Assembly (NCBI GenBank): GCA_900550145.1 | Contig: URRF01000013.1 | Coordinates: forward strand, 1 to 35,606 | DNA: 35,606 bases | From: an uncultured Mollicutes bacterium | GTDB taxonomy: Bacteria > Bacillota_I > Bacilli_A > RF39 > UBA660 | Direction: 5' to 3' | Shown: positions 6,931 to 15,778 of the stretch, piece by piece | How the letters are laid out: every line of letters starts with the position of its first letter | How positions within the stretch are numbered: position 1 is the first letter of the stretch | The notes under the pieces: generated by a model | Databases searched by the model: none | What the model was told of the DNA's origin: nothing | Seen by the model: only the letters and a program-made list of their open reading frames with translations | Translations under genes and position numbers: made by a program

Positions 6931-8558
6931 TGGATTTGTGTAAAATAAGGGAAAAGTTAAATTTGGGTATACCTTTAACTGAGTTAAATTTAAGAGTAAC
7001 TTATTATTCAAGGGTATCTACTGATCATTCTTTGCAAATTAATTCTTTGAAAAATCAAAATGATTTTTTTGATTCTATGATTAAAAAAAATGAAAATTGG
7101 ATTTATGTAAAGCCATATATAGATGAGGGTATAAGTGGTACATCAGACGTTAAACGTGATAATTTTATGAGAATGATAAATGATGCTAAAGTTGGATTAT
7201 TTGATTTAATTATTACCAAGGAAATATCTAGGTTTTCTAGAAATACTTTAGATAGTATAAAGTATACAAGAGAATTACTTAATAGTGGGGTAGCAGTTTT
7301 GTTTGTGAATGATAATATAAATACTGCTTTACCTGATAGTGAGCTTAGATTAACTATTATGGCTTCCTTGGCACAAGATGAAATAAGAAGGTTATCTGAA
7401 AGAGTTAAATTTGGAATGAATAGATCTATATTAAATGGAAATATCTTAGGTAATGATACTCTATTGGGATATAAAAAGGATATTGATTCTGGAAAATTAT
7501 GTGTAATAGAAAGTGAAGCGAAAATAGTAAGAGATATATTTTATAAATATGCTGTTTTAAATTATTCTATTAATGGTATTTCTAAATATTTAAATGATAA
7601 CAATATAAAAACAAGGCAAAATAAGAGTTTTAGTGTATCTTCAGTTTCAAGAATCTTAAGAAATCCTAAATATAAAGGGTATTATTGTGGTAAGAAATCT
7701 GAAGTTGTTGATTATATGACAAAGAAGGTTAAAGTAATTCCAAATAGTGAGTGGATAACGTATTTAGATAATGAAAAGGTTTCTCCTATAATATCTGTTG
7801 AAATGTGGAATTTGGCAAATGAAAGGTTAAAAAAGAGGAGTAAGAAGTTTGGTAAATCTTATGATAAGGTGATGTATCAAAATAGGTATCCATTTAGTGC
7901 TAAAATATATTGTGGAAATGATTTAAACTTTTTTCATAGAAGAAAGCAATGTAAGAATGATATTTGTTGGGTATGCTCTTGTAAATTAAATCGAGGTGTG
8001 GAAATATGTTCATCTCCAATTATTAGAGAAAAAGAGATTTTTTTTATATTGAATGATATTATTAATAATAGTTTAAGTGTTGATAAAGTGATTAAAATAC
8101 TTATGAATATTTATACTAAATGTGGTAATAGTGACTTAAATATATTGAAACTTCAGAAAAGTGTAGAGGATATAAATAGTAAGAAGATAAAGTTATTGGA
8201 TTTAAATATTGATGGATATATAACAAAAGATGAGTTTATAAGGAAGAATTGTGAATATAATAAAAAAATAAATGAAATTAACAAAAGCATAAATAATTTG
8301 TTAAAAATAGAAGATAGTAAATATGATTTAAAGAAAGAAATAATTGAATTATTTAAATCTAATGTAGTGAGATGGGATATAATTAGGTTATTATTAAATA
8401 AAATAGTAGTGTATGGAGATTTTGATAAAATAAAACTTGATATATATTTAAATGTTATTTGTAATTGGTGTGATAAGATTTATGAATTTATGAGGGGTAA
8501 TGATGTTGTTAGTACAAAAAGATATAAGGTTTTGTATTGTGTTAATGTAAAATTATAA
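6930..8558 (+). CDS. Large serine recombinase 1
   Basis: A 542-residue large serine recombinase that cuts and rejoins DNA through a Ser-DNA intermediate. Order: a short N-terminal extension (residues 1-21), resolvase domain with SRVSTDH (catalytic Ser30), KEISRFSRNTLDS with the conserved arginines, and the E-helix region RLTIMASLAQDEIRRLSER. The recombinase domain carries ILGNDTLLGYKK and RILRNPKYKGYYCG; a zinc-ribbon region has spaced cysteines (YCGND, CWVCSCKL, EICSSP). A coiled coil follows, and the tail is STKRYKVLYCVN. It shares all of this, including the unusual N-terminal extension, with the protein at 18751. It is convergent with glmS, sharing a terminator. Likely roles are integration/excision of a small element or site-specific switching. 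Confidence 0.93.
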   Translation: MDLCKIREKLNLGIPLTELNLRVTYYSRVSTDHSLQINSLKNQNDFFDSMIKKNENWIYVKPYIDEGISGTSDVKRDNFMRMINDAKVGLFDLIITKEISRFSRNTLDSIKYTRELLNSGVAVLFVNDNINTALPDSELRLTIMASLAQDEIRRLSERVKFGMNRSILNGNILGNDTLLGYKKDIDSGKLCVIESEAKIVRDIFYKYAVLNYSINGISKYLNDNNIKTRQNKSFSVSSVSRILRNPKYKGYYCGKKSEVVDYMTKKVKVIPNSEWITYLDNEKVSPIISVEMWNLANERLKKRSKKFGKSYDKVMYQNRYPFSAKIYCGNDLNFFHRRKQCKNDICWVCSCKLNRGVEICSSPIIREKEIFFILNDIINNSLSVDKVIKILMNIYTKCGNSDLNILKLQKSVEDINSKKIKLLDLNIDGYITKDEFIRKNCEYNKKINEINKSINNLLKIEDSKYDLKKEIIELFKSNVVRWDIIRLLLNKIVVYGDFDKIKLDIYLNVICNWCDKIYEFMRGNDVVSTKRYKVLYCVNVKL

Positions 8559-8571
8559 AGAACTATTATGT

Positions 8572-8596
8572 AAAAAAACGAGTTTATCTCGTTTTT
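8572..8596. terminator. Bidirectional terminator between recombinase 1 and glmS
   Basis: AAAAACGAG (to 8582), loop TTTAT (8583-8587), CTCGTTTTT (8588-8596), with A tract on the left and T tract on the right, so it works in both directions. The glmS stop overlaps its right edge. Confidence 0.78.
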
Positions 8597-10406
8597 ATTC
8601 TACAGTAACTGATTTTGCAAGATTTTTTGGTTTGTCTATTTCACAACCACGTAAGCGTGCAATTTCATATGCAAGTAATTGACATACAACTATAATTAAT
8701 AAATTTTGCATAAAAGGAGTAGTTGTAGGTACAGTTATTATATAATTTGCTACTATATTAGAAGTGTTTATACTATTTTTTGTTATTAGTATTGTTTTAG
8801 CACCTCTTGAACTTGCTTCGGTTAAGTTACTTAATGTTTTTTCTACTAAATCATCTTCTGTTAGTATACAAATAACTGGTGTATCTTTTGTTAGTAAAGC
8901 AATAGGTCCATGTTTAAGTTCGCCTGCTTTAAAACATTCGCTATGAATGTAAGATATTTCTTTTAATTTTAAACTTGCTTCTTCACATATTTCACTATCT
9001 ATACCTCTTCCTATATAGTACATATCATTTTCCTCATATATAGATTTTGCTATTTCTTTATATGATTGATTTTCTATAACTTTACTTACTAATTTATTTA
9101 AATCTTTTGTTTCTTTTAGTATGTTAATAATTTCTGTTTCGTTTAATTTTTTTAATTTGTGCATTGCTTTTAATATAAGTAGGGACATTATATAACTTTG
9201 TGAAAAATATCCTTTAGTAGTTGCTACACTTATTTCGGGACCTGCAAGCATTGGAATAATATATTTAGCTTCTCTTGCTATTGTAGATGATGTAACATTT
9301 ACTATTGCAAGTGTATCGACATTATTTTTATTTGCTAATCTTAGTGATGCTAAAGTATCAGCTGTTTCACCACTTTGTGATATGACAATTACAAGTTTGT
9401 TTTTATCAAAAACGTGTGGTTTATATCTGTATTCGCTTGCAACAGTTGTATCACATTTAATATGAGTATCATATAGATATTTGTCAATCAAACTTTTTCC
9501 AATAAGTCCTGCATAGTATGCACTTCCACATGCAACTATATCAATTTCTTTATATTTAGTTATGTCAATTATATCATCAGTTATTTTATTATCTGGTGTA
9601 TATTTTGCATATAATTTATGTGCTAATTCTGTTTGTTCATTTATTTCTTTTAACATAAAATGTTCATAACCCTGTTTTTCAGCATCCATAATGCTCCATG
9701 TTGCTTCTTCTATATTTTTATTTATTATTTTATCATCATGATATATTTCATATTTATTTTCATTTAGTTTTACTATCTCATTATCATCTAATATAATAAA
9801 TTTTCTTGTATATGAAAGTATAGCAGAAATATCACTTGCTAAGAAGTTTTCATTTTCACCAACGCCTAATATTAAAGGTGCTGCATTTTTTATTCCATAA
9901 ATATTGTTTGAATCTCCACTAAACATTACTAAAATAGCAAAACTGCCTCTTAATTCTTTAACTGCTTTTTGGATTGCTTCTATTTCGTTTTTGCCATTAT
10001 AATATAAATCAATTAGACCAGCAATCATTTCTGTATCTGTATCTGTTTCAAATTTATATCCAGCTTCTATTAGTTTTTTTTCAATTTCTTTATAATTCTC
10101 AATTATACCGTTATGTACAAGTACAACTCTTCCTAACTTATGTGGGTGAGAATTTTTTTCGTTTACTTTTCCATGAGTTGCCCAACGTGTATGTGCAATT
10201 CCCATGATTGGTTTATTTATATTTTCTTTATTAAGTTTTTTTTCTAATTCGTCTATTTTTCCAACGGATTTTATTATTTTTATTTCCCCATCATCAAGTA
10301 GTGCAACACCTGATGAATCATATCCTCTATATTCTAATGCTTTTAACCCCTTTATTAATACTTCTTTTACGTTTCTGGCTCCTTTATAGCCAACAATTCC
10401 GCACAT
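8595..10406 (-). CDS. glmS: Glutamine--fructose-6-phosphate aminotransferase (isomerizing)
   Basis: Full-length 603-residue GlmS, which makes glucosamine-6-phosphate from fructose-6-phosphate and glutamine, the first step to UDP-GlcNAc for peptidoglycan and other wall polymers. The N-terminus MCGIVGYKG exposes the catalytic cysteine after Met removal. The glutaminase domain continues with LEYRGYDSSGVALL, HTRWATHGKVNEKNSHPH and VHNGIIENY. Two SIS sugar-isomerase domains follow: CGSAYYAGLIGKSL and VISQSGETADTLASLR, then the SEC-x-KAGELKHGP region. The end LAKSVTVE is canonical. The ribosome site is AGGAGG, nine bases before ATG. It has its own promoter, and no glmS ribozyme core was recognised upstream. 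It lies between recombinase 1 and the pilus operon. Confidence 0.97.
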   Translation of the reverse strand: MCGIVGYKGARNVKEVLIKGLKALEYRGYDSSGVALLDDGEIKIIKSVGKIDELEKKLNKENINKPIMGIAHTRWATHGKVNEKNSHPHKLGRVVLVHNGIIENYKEIEKKLIEAGYKFETDTDTEMIAGLIDLYYNGKNEIEAIQKAVKELRGSFAILVMFSGDSNNIYGIKNAAPLILGVGENENFLASDISAILSYTRKFIILDDNEIVKLNENKYEIYHDDKIINKNIEEATWSIMDAEKQGYEHFMLKEINEQTELAHKLYAKYTPDNKITDDIIDITKYKEIDIVACGSAYYAGLIGKSLIDKYLYDTHIKCDTTVASEYRYKPHVFDKNKLVIVISQSGETADTLASLRLANKNNVDTLAIVNVTSSTIAREAKYIIPMLAGPEISVATTKGYFSQSYIMSLLILKAMHKLKKLNETEIINILKETKDLNKLVSKVIENQSYKEIAKSIYEENDMYYIGRGIDSEICEEASLKLKEISYIHSECFKAGELKHGPIALLTKDTPVICILTEDDLVEKTLSNLTEASSRGAKTILITKNSINTSNIVANYIITVPTTTPFMQNLLIIVVCQLLAYEIARLRGCEIDKPKNLAKSVTVE

Positions 10407-10425
10407 ATTTTACCTCCTAATTAAG

Positions 10426-10454
10426 ATTATACAATAAAAAGATTATTATCGCAA
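10426..10454 (-). promoter_or_regulatory. SigA-type promoter of glmS
   Basis: On the minus strand TTGCGA (10454-10449), a 17-base spacer and a perfect TATAAT (10431-10426), about 20 bases upstream of the ATG. Confidence 0.75.
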
Positions 10455-10564
10455 ATGCCATATATGCTAGTTTATTCAAAAATGTAAATTTGTATTATTT
10501 TTAGTAAATATTTTGCATAAGATATTGTGAATAATTAAAAAATGCAGAAAATTTTTGAAATTCA

Positions 10565-10592
10565 TTGACAAAAATCTGAAAATGATTAGTAT
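10565..10592 (+). promoter_or_regulatory. Probable promoter of the pilus operon
   Basis: A perfect TTGACA (10565-10570), a 16-base spacer and TAGTAT (10587-10592). It gives a leader of about 75 bases before the first gene. No flanking inverted repeat that would mark an invertible promoter was found. Confidence 0.58.
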
Positions 10593-10676
10593 ATCAACCA
10601 CTAAAGAAGAAATTGGGGTTAAAAATAATTATCGCGATTTAGAAACTTTGTTTATAATTAGCGTTTTGGAGGAGTT

Positions 10677-11135
10677 ATGAATAAAAACGGCTTAAAAAAG
10701 ATAAAACGCAGAGAACTTTTGGAACTTATGCTAAAGCAAGCAGAAAGAATTAAGGAATTAGAGGATAAGCTTAATGTTGTAACGGATGAACTTAATTCTA
10801 AGAGAATAAAGATTAAGGAATCTGGTTCTATCGCTTCGGCTGCTTTGAAATTAAGTGGAGTATTTGAGAGTGCTGATGCGGCAGCAAAAGAATATCTTGA
10901 TAATGTCAAGGAAAATTGTAATAAGATAGAATTTTCTATAAGAAAAGAAGCGTTAGATGAAAAGAAAAAAATTATAAAAGAAACTGAAGCGAAGTGTAAG
11001 AAGAAAAAGGAAATGTTAGAAGCAAGATTTAAAAAACGTGAAATTGAGTTGGAGGAAAAATATAAGAAATTGGAATCTGAGTTAAAAAAAGGTAATAAAA
11101 AAGCTTCTAATAAAAATTCTAAGGGAAATTTATGA
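10677..11135 (+). CDS. Coiled-coil protein, first gene of the pilus operon
   Basis: A 152-residue protein that starts with KKIKRRELLELMLKQAERIKELE and is almost entirely charged heptad-like helix with a lysine-rich tail. A short non-coiled segment (SGSIASAALKLSGVFESAD, about residues 50-70) interrupts it. No signal peptide or membrane segment is seen, so it is cytoplasmic. Similar proteins, often misnamed 'DNA repair protein', precede a signal peptidase in pilus clusters of other Bacillota; the role there is unknown and may be in assembly or coupling. GGAGGAG sits five bases before the ATG. The stop overlaps the signal peptidase start (ATGA). Confidence 0.75.
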   Translation: MNKNGLKKIKRRELLELMLKQAERIKELEDKLNVVTDELNSKRIKIKESGSIASAALKLSGVFESADAAAKEYLDNVKENCNKIEFSIRKEALDEKKKIIKETEAKCKKKKEMLEARFKKREIELEEKYKKLESELKKGNKKASNKNSKGNL

Positions 11136-11758
11136 AAAAGATAAAAGAAATGTTAGATAGATACTTAAGTTCTAGGAGAAAAAAAGAAATTAATTATAGT
11201 GATATTTCTATTGGTGATATTGAAGAAGAGTTACATAGAGAAATTTATAGACATAGTTTTTCTAAATTATTTAAAAATACTTTATCTGTTTTGATAATAA
11301 TTGTTGCTATTGCAACTTTATTTGCAACTTTATTTATGCCTGTATTAGAAATAACTAATTCTAGTATGAAACCATTACTTAACGATAATGAGATTGCATT
11401 ATCTATTAAAACGTCTAAGTTAAAAACTGGTGATATAATCGCATTTTATCATGGAAATAAGATATTAGTTAAAAGGGTGATAGCTGTTTCTGGTGATTGG
11501 GTAAATATTGATTCGAATGGTGTTGTGTATGTGAATGGTAATGAGTTAAAAGAAACATATGTGAGTGAATTAGTAAGAGGAGATACAGGAATAACTTATC
11601 CACTTCAAGTAAGTGATAATAGTGTGTTTGTTTTAAGCGATGAGAGAGATATTACGATGGATTCTCGTAATGAGGATATATCATTTATAAAAAATGAAGA
11701 TGTGATTGGTAAATTATGTTTTCGAATTTGGCCTTTTAGAAAAATAGGTGTGATTTAG
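11132..11758 (+). CDS. Signal peptidase I dedicated to the pilus operon
   Basis: A 208-residue type I signal peptidase (S26). A cytoplasmic N-terminus of about 50 charged residues is followed by one membrane segment (residues 51-70). The catalytic domain faces outward: NSSMKP carries the nucleophile Ser78 and ILVKRVIAVSGD carries the base Lys114, and the DSRNED box occurs late. The serine-lysine pair is the usual bacterial type. Pilus clusters commonly carry their own signal peptidase, which processes or helps export pilins. The long N-terminal cytoplasmic region is unusual compared with housekeeping enzymes. It may also process the TasA-like protein at 6038, which is inference. Confidence 0.92.
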   Translation: MKKIKEMLDRYLSSRRKKEINYSDISIGDIEEELHREIYRHSFSKLFKNTLSVLIIIVAIATLFATLFMPVLEITNSSMKPLLNDNEIALSIKTSKLKTGDIIAFYHGNKILVKRVIAVSGDWVNIDSNGVVYVNGNELKETYVSELVRGDTGITYPLQVSDNSVFVLSDERDITMDSRNEDISFIKNEDVIGKLCFRIWPFRKIGVI

Positions 11759-11778
11759 GTTGTTTTTAAGGAGGAGTT

Positions 11779-14256
11779 ATGAAAAAAATTAAGAGAATAG
11801 TAATTTTTTTGTTAACCATTGTAATGGTTGTTATGCCTATTACAAATACATTTGCGAGTCCACTTGAAGGATATAAACAAGTAGCAAATCTTGGGGGATG
11901 TAATAGTAATTCTAAAGATGGAGTTATAGTATGCAAAACAATTAGTGAATCTAATTTAGAAAATTATTTTGATATTACATTATCAGTAGAAACAACAAGT
12001 AAAATTGAAGAGGTAACTAAAGCACAAGATTTAGCAGTAGTGCTTGTTATGGATATCTCTAATACAATGAATAAAGAATTAACTAGCGATGAATCGGGGG
12101 ATAGTAATTCAAGATTGGATGTTGCAAAAAGTTCTGTTATGGATTTTATAAGCAAATTTTATAACTATTCTAAAGAAAGTAATGCTATAAGGCAAATTGG
12201 TTTAGTTACATTTAACAGAGACTCAAACGATGCTTTTGGGGGCTTACAAGATGTTAATACTGTATCAGAAAGTACTTTAGATGAAAAAGTTGTTGGAATA
12301 ACTGCTCCAACTGATGTTAATATAAAATGGACTAATATGGAGGCGGGCTTAAAAAGGGCAAATAGTCTACTTGCAACTTCTAAGGTAAAAAACAAGTATA
12401 TAATCTTTTTGACAGATGGGCTACCTACAACTTATATAGAAAATGGTTACAGAGGATATACTCCATTAAAAAGTGATCACACTAAATACGCTGAACATAG
12501 AGTAGGTAATTTCTACAACTATGAAAGGGATGTCCCAATAGGAGATAAAGATTGGTCAGGTACAAATTATAGTGACTTAGGAGCAAGAAGAGCAGAGGAA
12601 TTAGCATATGGAATGAAAAATAATGGAATAAAAATTTATTCGATTGGTGTGGGTATAACAGGACAATATACAATGTATCATTTGCAATATAATGATAATG
12701 GTAGTCATGCGAATACAGTTGATACTGATACTGAGGCAAGAAATTATACTTATTATTCTAATAATGGCTATAAAATTCCAAGATATTATGCGGTATTACC
12801 TGGAATAAATGTTCCAAGTAAGAATGCAAATACGAATATAAATGTAAGAAATAAATATAATGATTCTTCGTATTATAAAACATGGTTAAGTGAATATATT
12901 GGTTCTGATGCTATAGGAACAAATGTGGCAAATAGAAAATATTATTATGATTCAGATAATAAAGAGGCCTTAGAAAGTGCTTATAATAAAATCTTTGAAG
13001 ATATTAAGGAAATGACAAGTCAAGAAATAAATGCTTCTTGGGTTGCTGAAGATCCGATGAATGTGAGTGGGCAAATAAAAAATATAGAATTTGTTGGCTT
13101 ATATGATGATAATATGGTATTAAAAGATAAATTAAATATTGCAAATGATAATCAAAGTGATACGGCAAGTTATAATGAAACTAAAGATACTATTTTATGG
13201 GATTTAAAGAATTCTACAAGAACAGAAATAACGAAAGAAGAGAATGGTAAAGTAGTAACTTATTATAGATATGAAGTTAAATATAGAATTCGTTTAGAAA
13301 ATGAATTAACTGATTTTAATGAAGGGAATAATTATCCTACTAATGGTAAAACATATCTAGATTATGTAATTATAGAAAATGTGAATGGTGAAAATGTAAG
13401 AAGTGAAAAAAGAACAATAGATTTTCCTATTCCAGAAGTAATTGGTTATCTTGGGAATTTAACTTTTAATAAAATATCTAGTTATGGCAATGTGCCACTT
13501 GACGGTGCAATATTCGAATTAATTCATGATAGAAATTGTCCATGTATGAAAGAAAGAAAACATATTGATGAAAATTATTCTATAAATAGTATTTCAAATA
13601 ATGGAGTGGTAACATTTAATAATATTCCATCAGGACATAAATATAAACTTCATGAAATAGAAACAGATATTTATCATGATGTAGATACTACTATGTATAA
13701 TGTAACTGTTTCTTATGGAGTGGTAGTTACTGATCTTAAAGATAATAAGGTTATAAATAAGTATAAAACTAGGAATTTAACTATTTTAAAGGAAGTTTTA
13801 GATGTTTATTCTAATAAATCGTTTGAGTTTGAAATAGAAGCAACGTATAGAGGCAAAAGTTTGGATGGAACTTATAAGATATTAAAAAACGGAATTGAAG
13901 GAATTATCAAATTTGAGAATGGTAAAGCAACATTTTTGTTGAAACATAATGAGAAAATAGAATTTAAAGATTTACCATACGATATAAAATATAAAATTAA
14001 AGAAATAAATAGTGAGGGATTTGTTGTTAAATATCAAGTAAATGATGGAGAAATTAAGTTATTTGATATAAACAATATAAATGAAAATATCCTGGGTGAA
14101 GATACAAATATAAAATTTATAAATTCATCAGGATATGAAATGCCAGCTACAGGTAGTAGTGGTATGTTAATTTTGATAATAATGGGTTCACTATTATCAG
14201 CGATACCTGTTATTTATATATCAATTAGTGTTTTAAAGAAGAAAGCTGACTATTAA
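11779..14256 (+). CDS. VWA-domain tip adhesin / ancillary pilin with sortase signal
   Basis: An 825-residue surface protein. Signal peptide about residues 1-27 (NTFA cleavage region). A von Willebrand A domain begins around residue 85; LVMDISNTMN gives a DxSxT metal-binding (MIDAS) site at 92-96, with a later IIFLTDGLP strand. Two Cna-B-type immunoglobulin-like domains follow (NLTFNKISSYGNVPLDGAIFE, then a TILKEVLDVYSNKSFEFE domain). The C-terminus is MPATGSSG, a hydrophobic span and KKKADY, an LPXTG-type sorting signal with MPATG. This architecture is that of pilus tip adhesins such as RrgA, which bind host matrix. GGAGGAG precedes the ATG. Adhesion is inferred from architecture; the ligand is unknown. 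Confidence 0.9.
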   Translation: MKKIKRIVIFLLTIVMVVMPITNTFASPLEGYKQVANLGGCNSNSKDGVIVCKTISESNLENYFDITLSVETTSKIEEVTKAQDLAVVLVMDISNTMNKELTSDESGDSNSRLDVAKSSVMDFISKFYNYSKESNAIRQIGLVTFNRDSNDAFGGLQDVNTVSESTLDEKVVGITAPTDVNIKWTNMEAGLKRANSLLATSKVKNKYIIFLTDGLPTTYIENGYRGYTPLKSDHTKYAEHRVGNFYNYERDVPIGDKDWSGTNYSDLGARRAEELAYGMKNNGIKIYSIGVGITGQYTMYHLQYNDNGSHANTVDTDTEARNYTYYSNNGYKIPRYYAVLPGINVPSKNANTNINVRNKYNDSSYYKTWLSEYIGSDAIGTNVANRKYYYDSDNKEALESAYNKIFEDIKEMTSQEINASWVAEDPMNVSGQIKNIEFVGLYDDNMVLKDKLNIANDNQSDTASYNETKDTILWDLKNSTRTEITKEENGKVVTYYRYEVKYRIRLENELTDFNEGNNYPTNGKTYLDYVIIENVNGENVRSEKRTIDFPIPEVIGYLGNLTFNKISSYGNVPLDGAIFELIHDRNCPCMKERKHIDENYSINSISNNGVVTFNNIPSGHKYKLHEIETDIYHDVDTTMYNVTVSYGVVVTDLKDNKVINKYKTRNLTILKEVLDVYSNKSFEFEIEATYRGKSLDGTYKILKNGIEGIIKFENGKATFLLKHNEKIEFKDLPYDIKYKIKEINSEGFVVKYQVNDGEIKLFDINNINENILGEDTNIKFINSSGYEMPATGSSGMLILIIMGSLLSAIPVIYISISVLKKKADY

Positions 14257-14288
14257 AACATTAGTTAAAAAAGGAAAGGAAAAGTAAA

Positions 14289-15680
14289 ATGAAAACAATT
14301 AAAAGAATATTTAGTTTATTACTTGCTTTTGTATTTGCAATTGTTCAAGTAAATCCAGTAAATGCAGATGATAATACTGGTTCAATAACTATTAATAAGG
14401 CAGTAGTTAATGAAACATACAAAATTTATAAGATATTAGATCTAGAAACTTATGATGCAGTTAATAATCATTATATTTATAGAGCTAATTCTAATTTTAA
14501 AGCATTCTTAGATGATGCTAATCTAGGTTTAAAATATTTAGATAAGAAGAATGAAAATGGGGATGCTTATTATGTTTGGAAAGAAAATGCAAATGAAAAA
14601 GAATTTGCAAAAGAAGCATTAGCTTATGCTGAGGAGAATAATATTACTTCAACTTACAAGAAAGCAACTAGTACAACAGTTAAATTTGAAGGTTTAAGTT
14701 TGGGTTATTATTTAGTAAATTCATCAGTAGGAACATTGCTTCATTTAACAACAACTAATCCAGACGGAGTTGTAAATGAAAAGAATACAGTTGTACCAGA
14801 TGTGGATAAAGATGTTAAAGAAAACTCTACTGGTGAGTATGGAAAAGAAAATGATGCTAAAATAGGTGATACTGTAGAATTTAAATCAACTATTATAATT
14901 GGTGCTGGATATAGTGATTATGTACTATATGATAATATGAGTGCTGGTTTAACTTTAAATAGTGATTCAATTAAGCTATATGTTAATGATACTTTGGTAG
15001 ATAGTAATAATTATACAGTAGATACAAGTGTTACAGGATATACATTTGTGGTTACATTTGATAATGATTATATCGCATCATTGCCAAGGAATACTAAAAT
15101 AGAAGTAAAATATACTGCAATATTAAATAAGGATGCAGTTATTGAAGGTGATGGCAATATAAATGAAACATACTTAAAGTATGGAAATGCAGTAACTGAT
15201 ACTAAGAAAACAACAACTTATACTTATTCATTTAATTTAAAGAAAACAGATAAGGATGGTAATGAATTAACTGGTGCAGAATTTAAATTGTATGATAAGA
15301 ACAATAATGAAATTGCTGTAGTTTATGATAAAGAAACTAGTACTTATCGTGTAGCAGAAGCTGGTGAAACTGGTGAAACAATAAAAGTAGGTCATGCAGT
15401 TATTGAGGGATTAGATAATGATACATATTATTTGGAAGAAGTAGTAAGTCCTGTTGGATACAATAAATTAACTAGTAGAGTTGAATTTACTGTTAATAAA
15501 AAGGAAAGCAATAAAACTTATGTAAGAAGTGAGGTAACAGTAAAAAATTATACTGGTTCACAATTACCAGAAACTGGTGGTATTGGAACAATCTTATTTG
15601 TTACATTTGGTTTAACATTAGTACTAGTATTTGGAGTATTATTAGTTACTAAGTTAAGGGCTTATAAGGAAAATATATAA
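14289..15680 (+). CDS. LPETG major (backbone) pilin, SpaA-like
   Basis: A 463-residue pilin. Signal peptide residues 1-26 (VNPVNA). The first domain ends near VVPDVDKDVKE (about 168-178), where Lys in VDK occupies the place of the pilin-motif lysine that sortase joins to the next subunit. Two Cna-B-like domains follow, and YYLEEVVSPVGY near residue 380 is the E-box that supports an internal isopeptide bond. The C-terminus is QLPETGG, a membrane span and RAYKENI. It is the best-expressed candidate by position and is followed by a stable hairpin that separates it from the sortase. The ribosome site is AAGGAAAGG. Confidence 0.92.
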   Translation: MKTIKRIFSLLLAFVFAIVQVNPVNADDNTGSITINKAVVNETYKIYKILDLETYDAVNNHYIYRANSNFKAFLDDANLGLKYLDKKNENGDAYYVWKENANEKEFAKEALAYAEENNITSTYKKATSTTVKFEGLSLGYYLVNSSVGTLLHLTTTNPDGVVNEKNTVVPDVDKDVKENSTGEYGKENDAKIGDTVEFKSTIIIGAGYSDYVLYDNMSAGLTLNSDSIKLYVNDTLVDSNNYTVDTSVTGYTFVVTFDNDYIASLPRNTKIEVKYTAILNKDAVIEGDGNINETYLKYGNAVTDTKKTTTYTYSFNLKKTDKDGNELTGAEFKLYDKNNNEIAVVYDKETSTYRVAEAGETGETIKVGHAVIEGLDNDTYYLEEVVSPVGYNKLTSRVEFTVNKKESNKTYVRSEVTVKNYTGSQLPETGGIGTILFVTFGLTLVLVFGVLLVTKLRAYKENI

Positions 15681-15721
15681 TTATATAATTAGTCAGCTTA
15701 AGTTTAAGAATTATAGTTCAT

Positions 15722-15747
15722 ATTTAGGAAGAATTTTCTTCCTAAAT
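15722..15747 (+). promoter_or_regulatory. Intergenic hairpin between backbone pilin and sortase
   Basis: ATTTAGGAAG (15722-15731), loop AATTTT, CTTCCTAAAT (15738-15747): ten perfect base pairs. No T tract follows, so it is not a classical terminator. Its place just after the major subunit fits a transcript-stabilising or partial attenuation element. Confidence 0.6.
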
Positions 15748-15778
15748 GTGGAAATAATAAAAGAGAGGTAAAGGGATT

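Noticed and set aside
8560..8580. TATGTAAAA at 8567 as the right end of a recombinase 1 element
   Set aside because: About three chance copies of this 9-mer are expected across the window. Similarity to the left array does not extend beyond the motif, and the bases belong to the terminator flank.
9974..10389. Plus-strand frames opposite glmS
   Set aside because: Shadows of a full-length, strongly recognised gene; no ribosome sites and no family resemblance.
6763..10535. Identical 14-mer ATATTGTGAATAAT at 6763-6776 and 10522-10535 as paired recombination sites
   Set aside because: In sequence this AT-rich, dozens of exact 14-base matches are expected by chance over 35 kb. Flanking bases diverge, and no third copy is near recombinase 2.
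10407..10560. glmS ribozyme/riboswitch upstream of glmS
   Set aside because: The short minus-strand leader is almost pure AT between the promoter and the ribosome site, with only about 20 bases before the ATG. No ribozyme core-like GC-rich pairing elements were seen.
10407..10676. Invertible promoter in front of the pilus operon
   Set aside because: I looked for inverted repeats flanking the TTGACA/TAGTAT promoter and found none longer than chance. No inverted partner of the promoter was seen.
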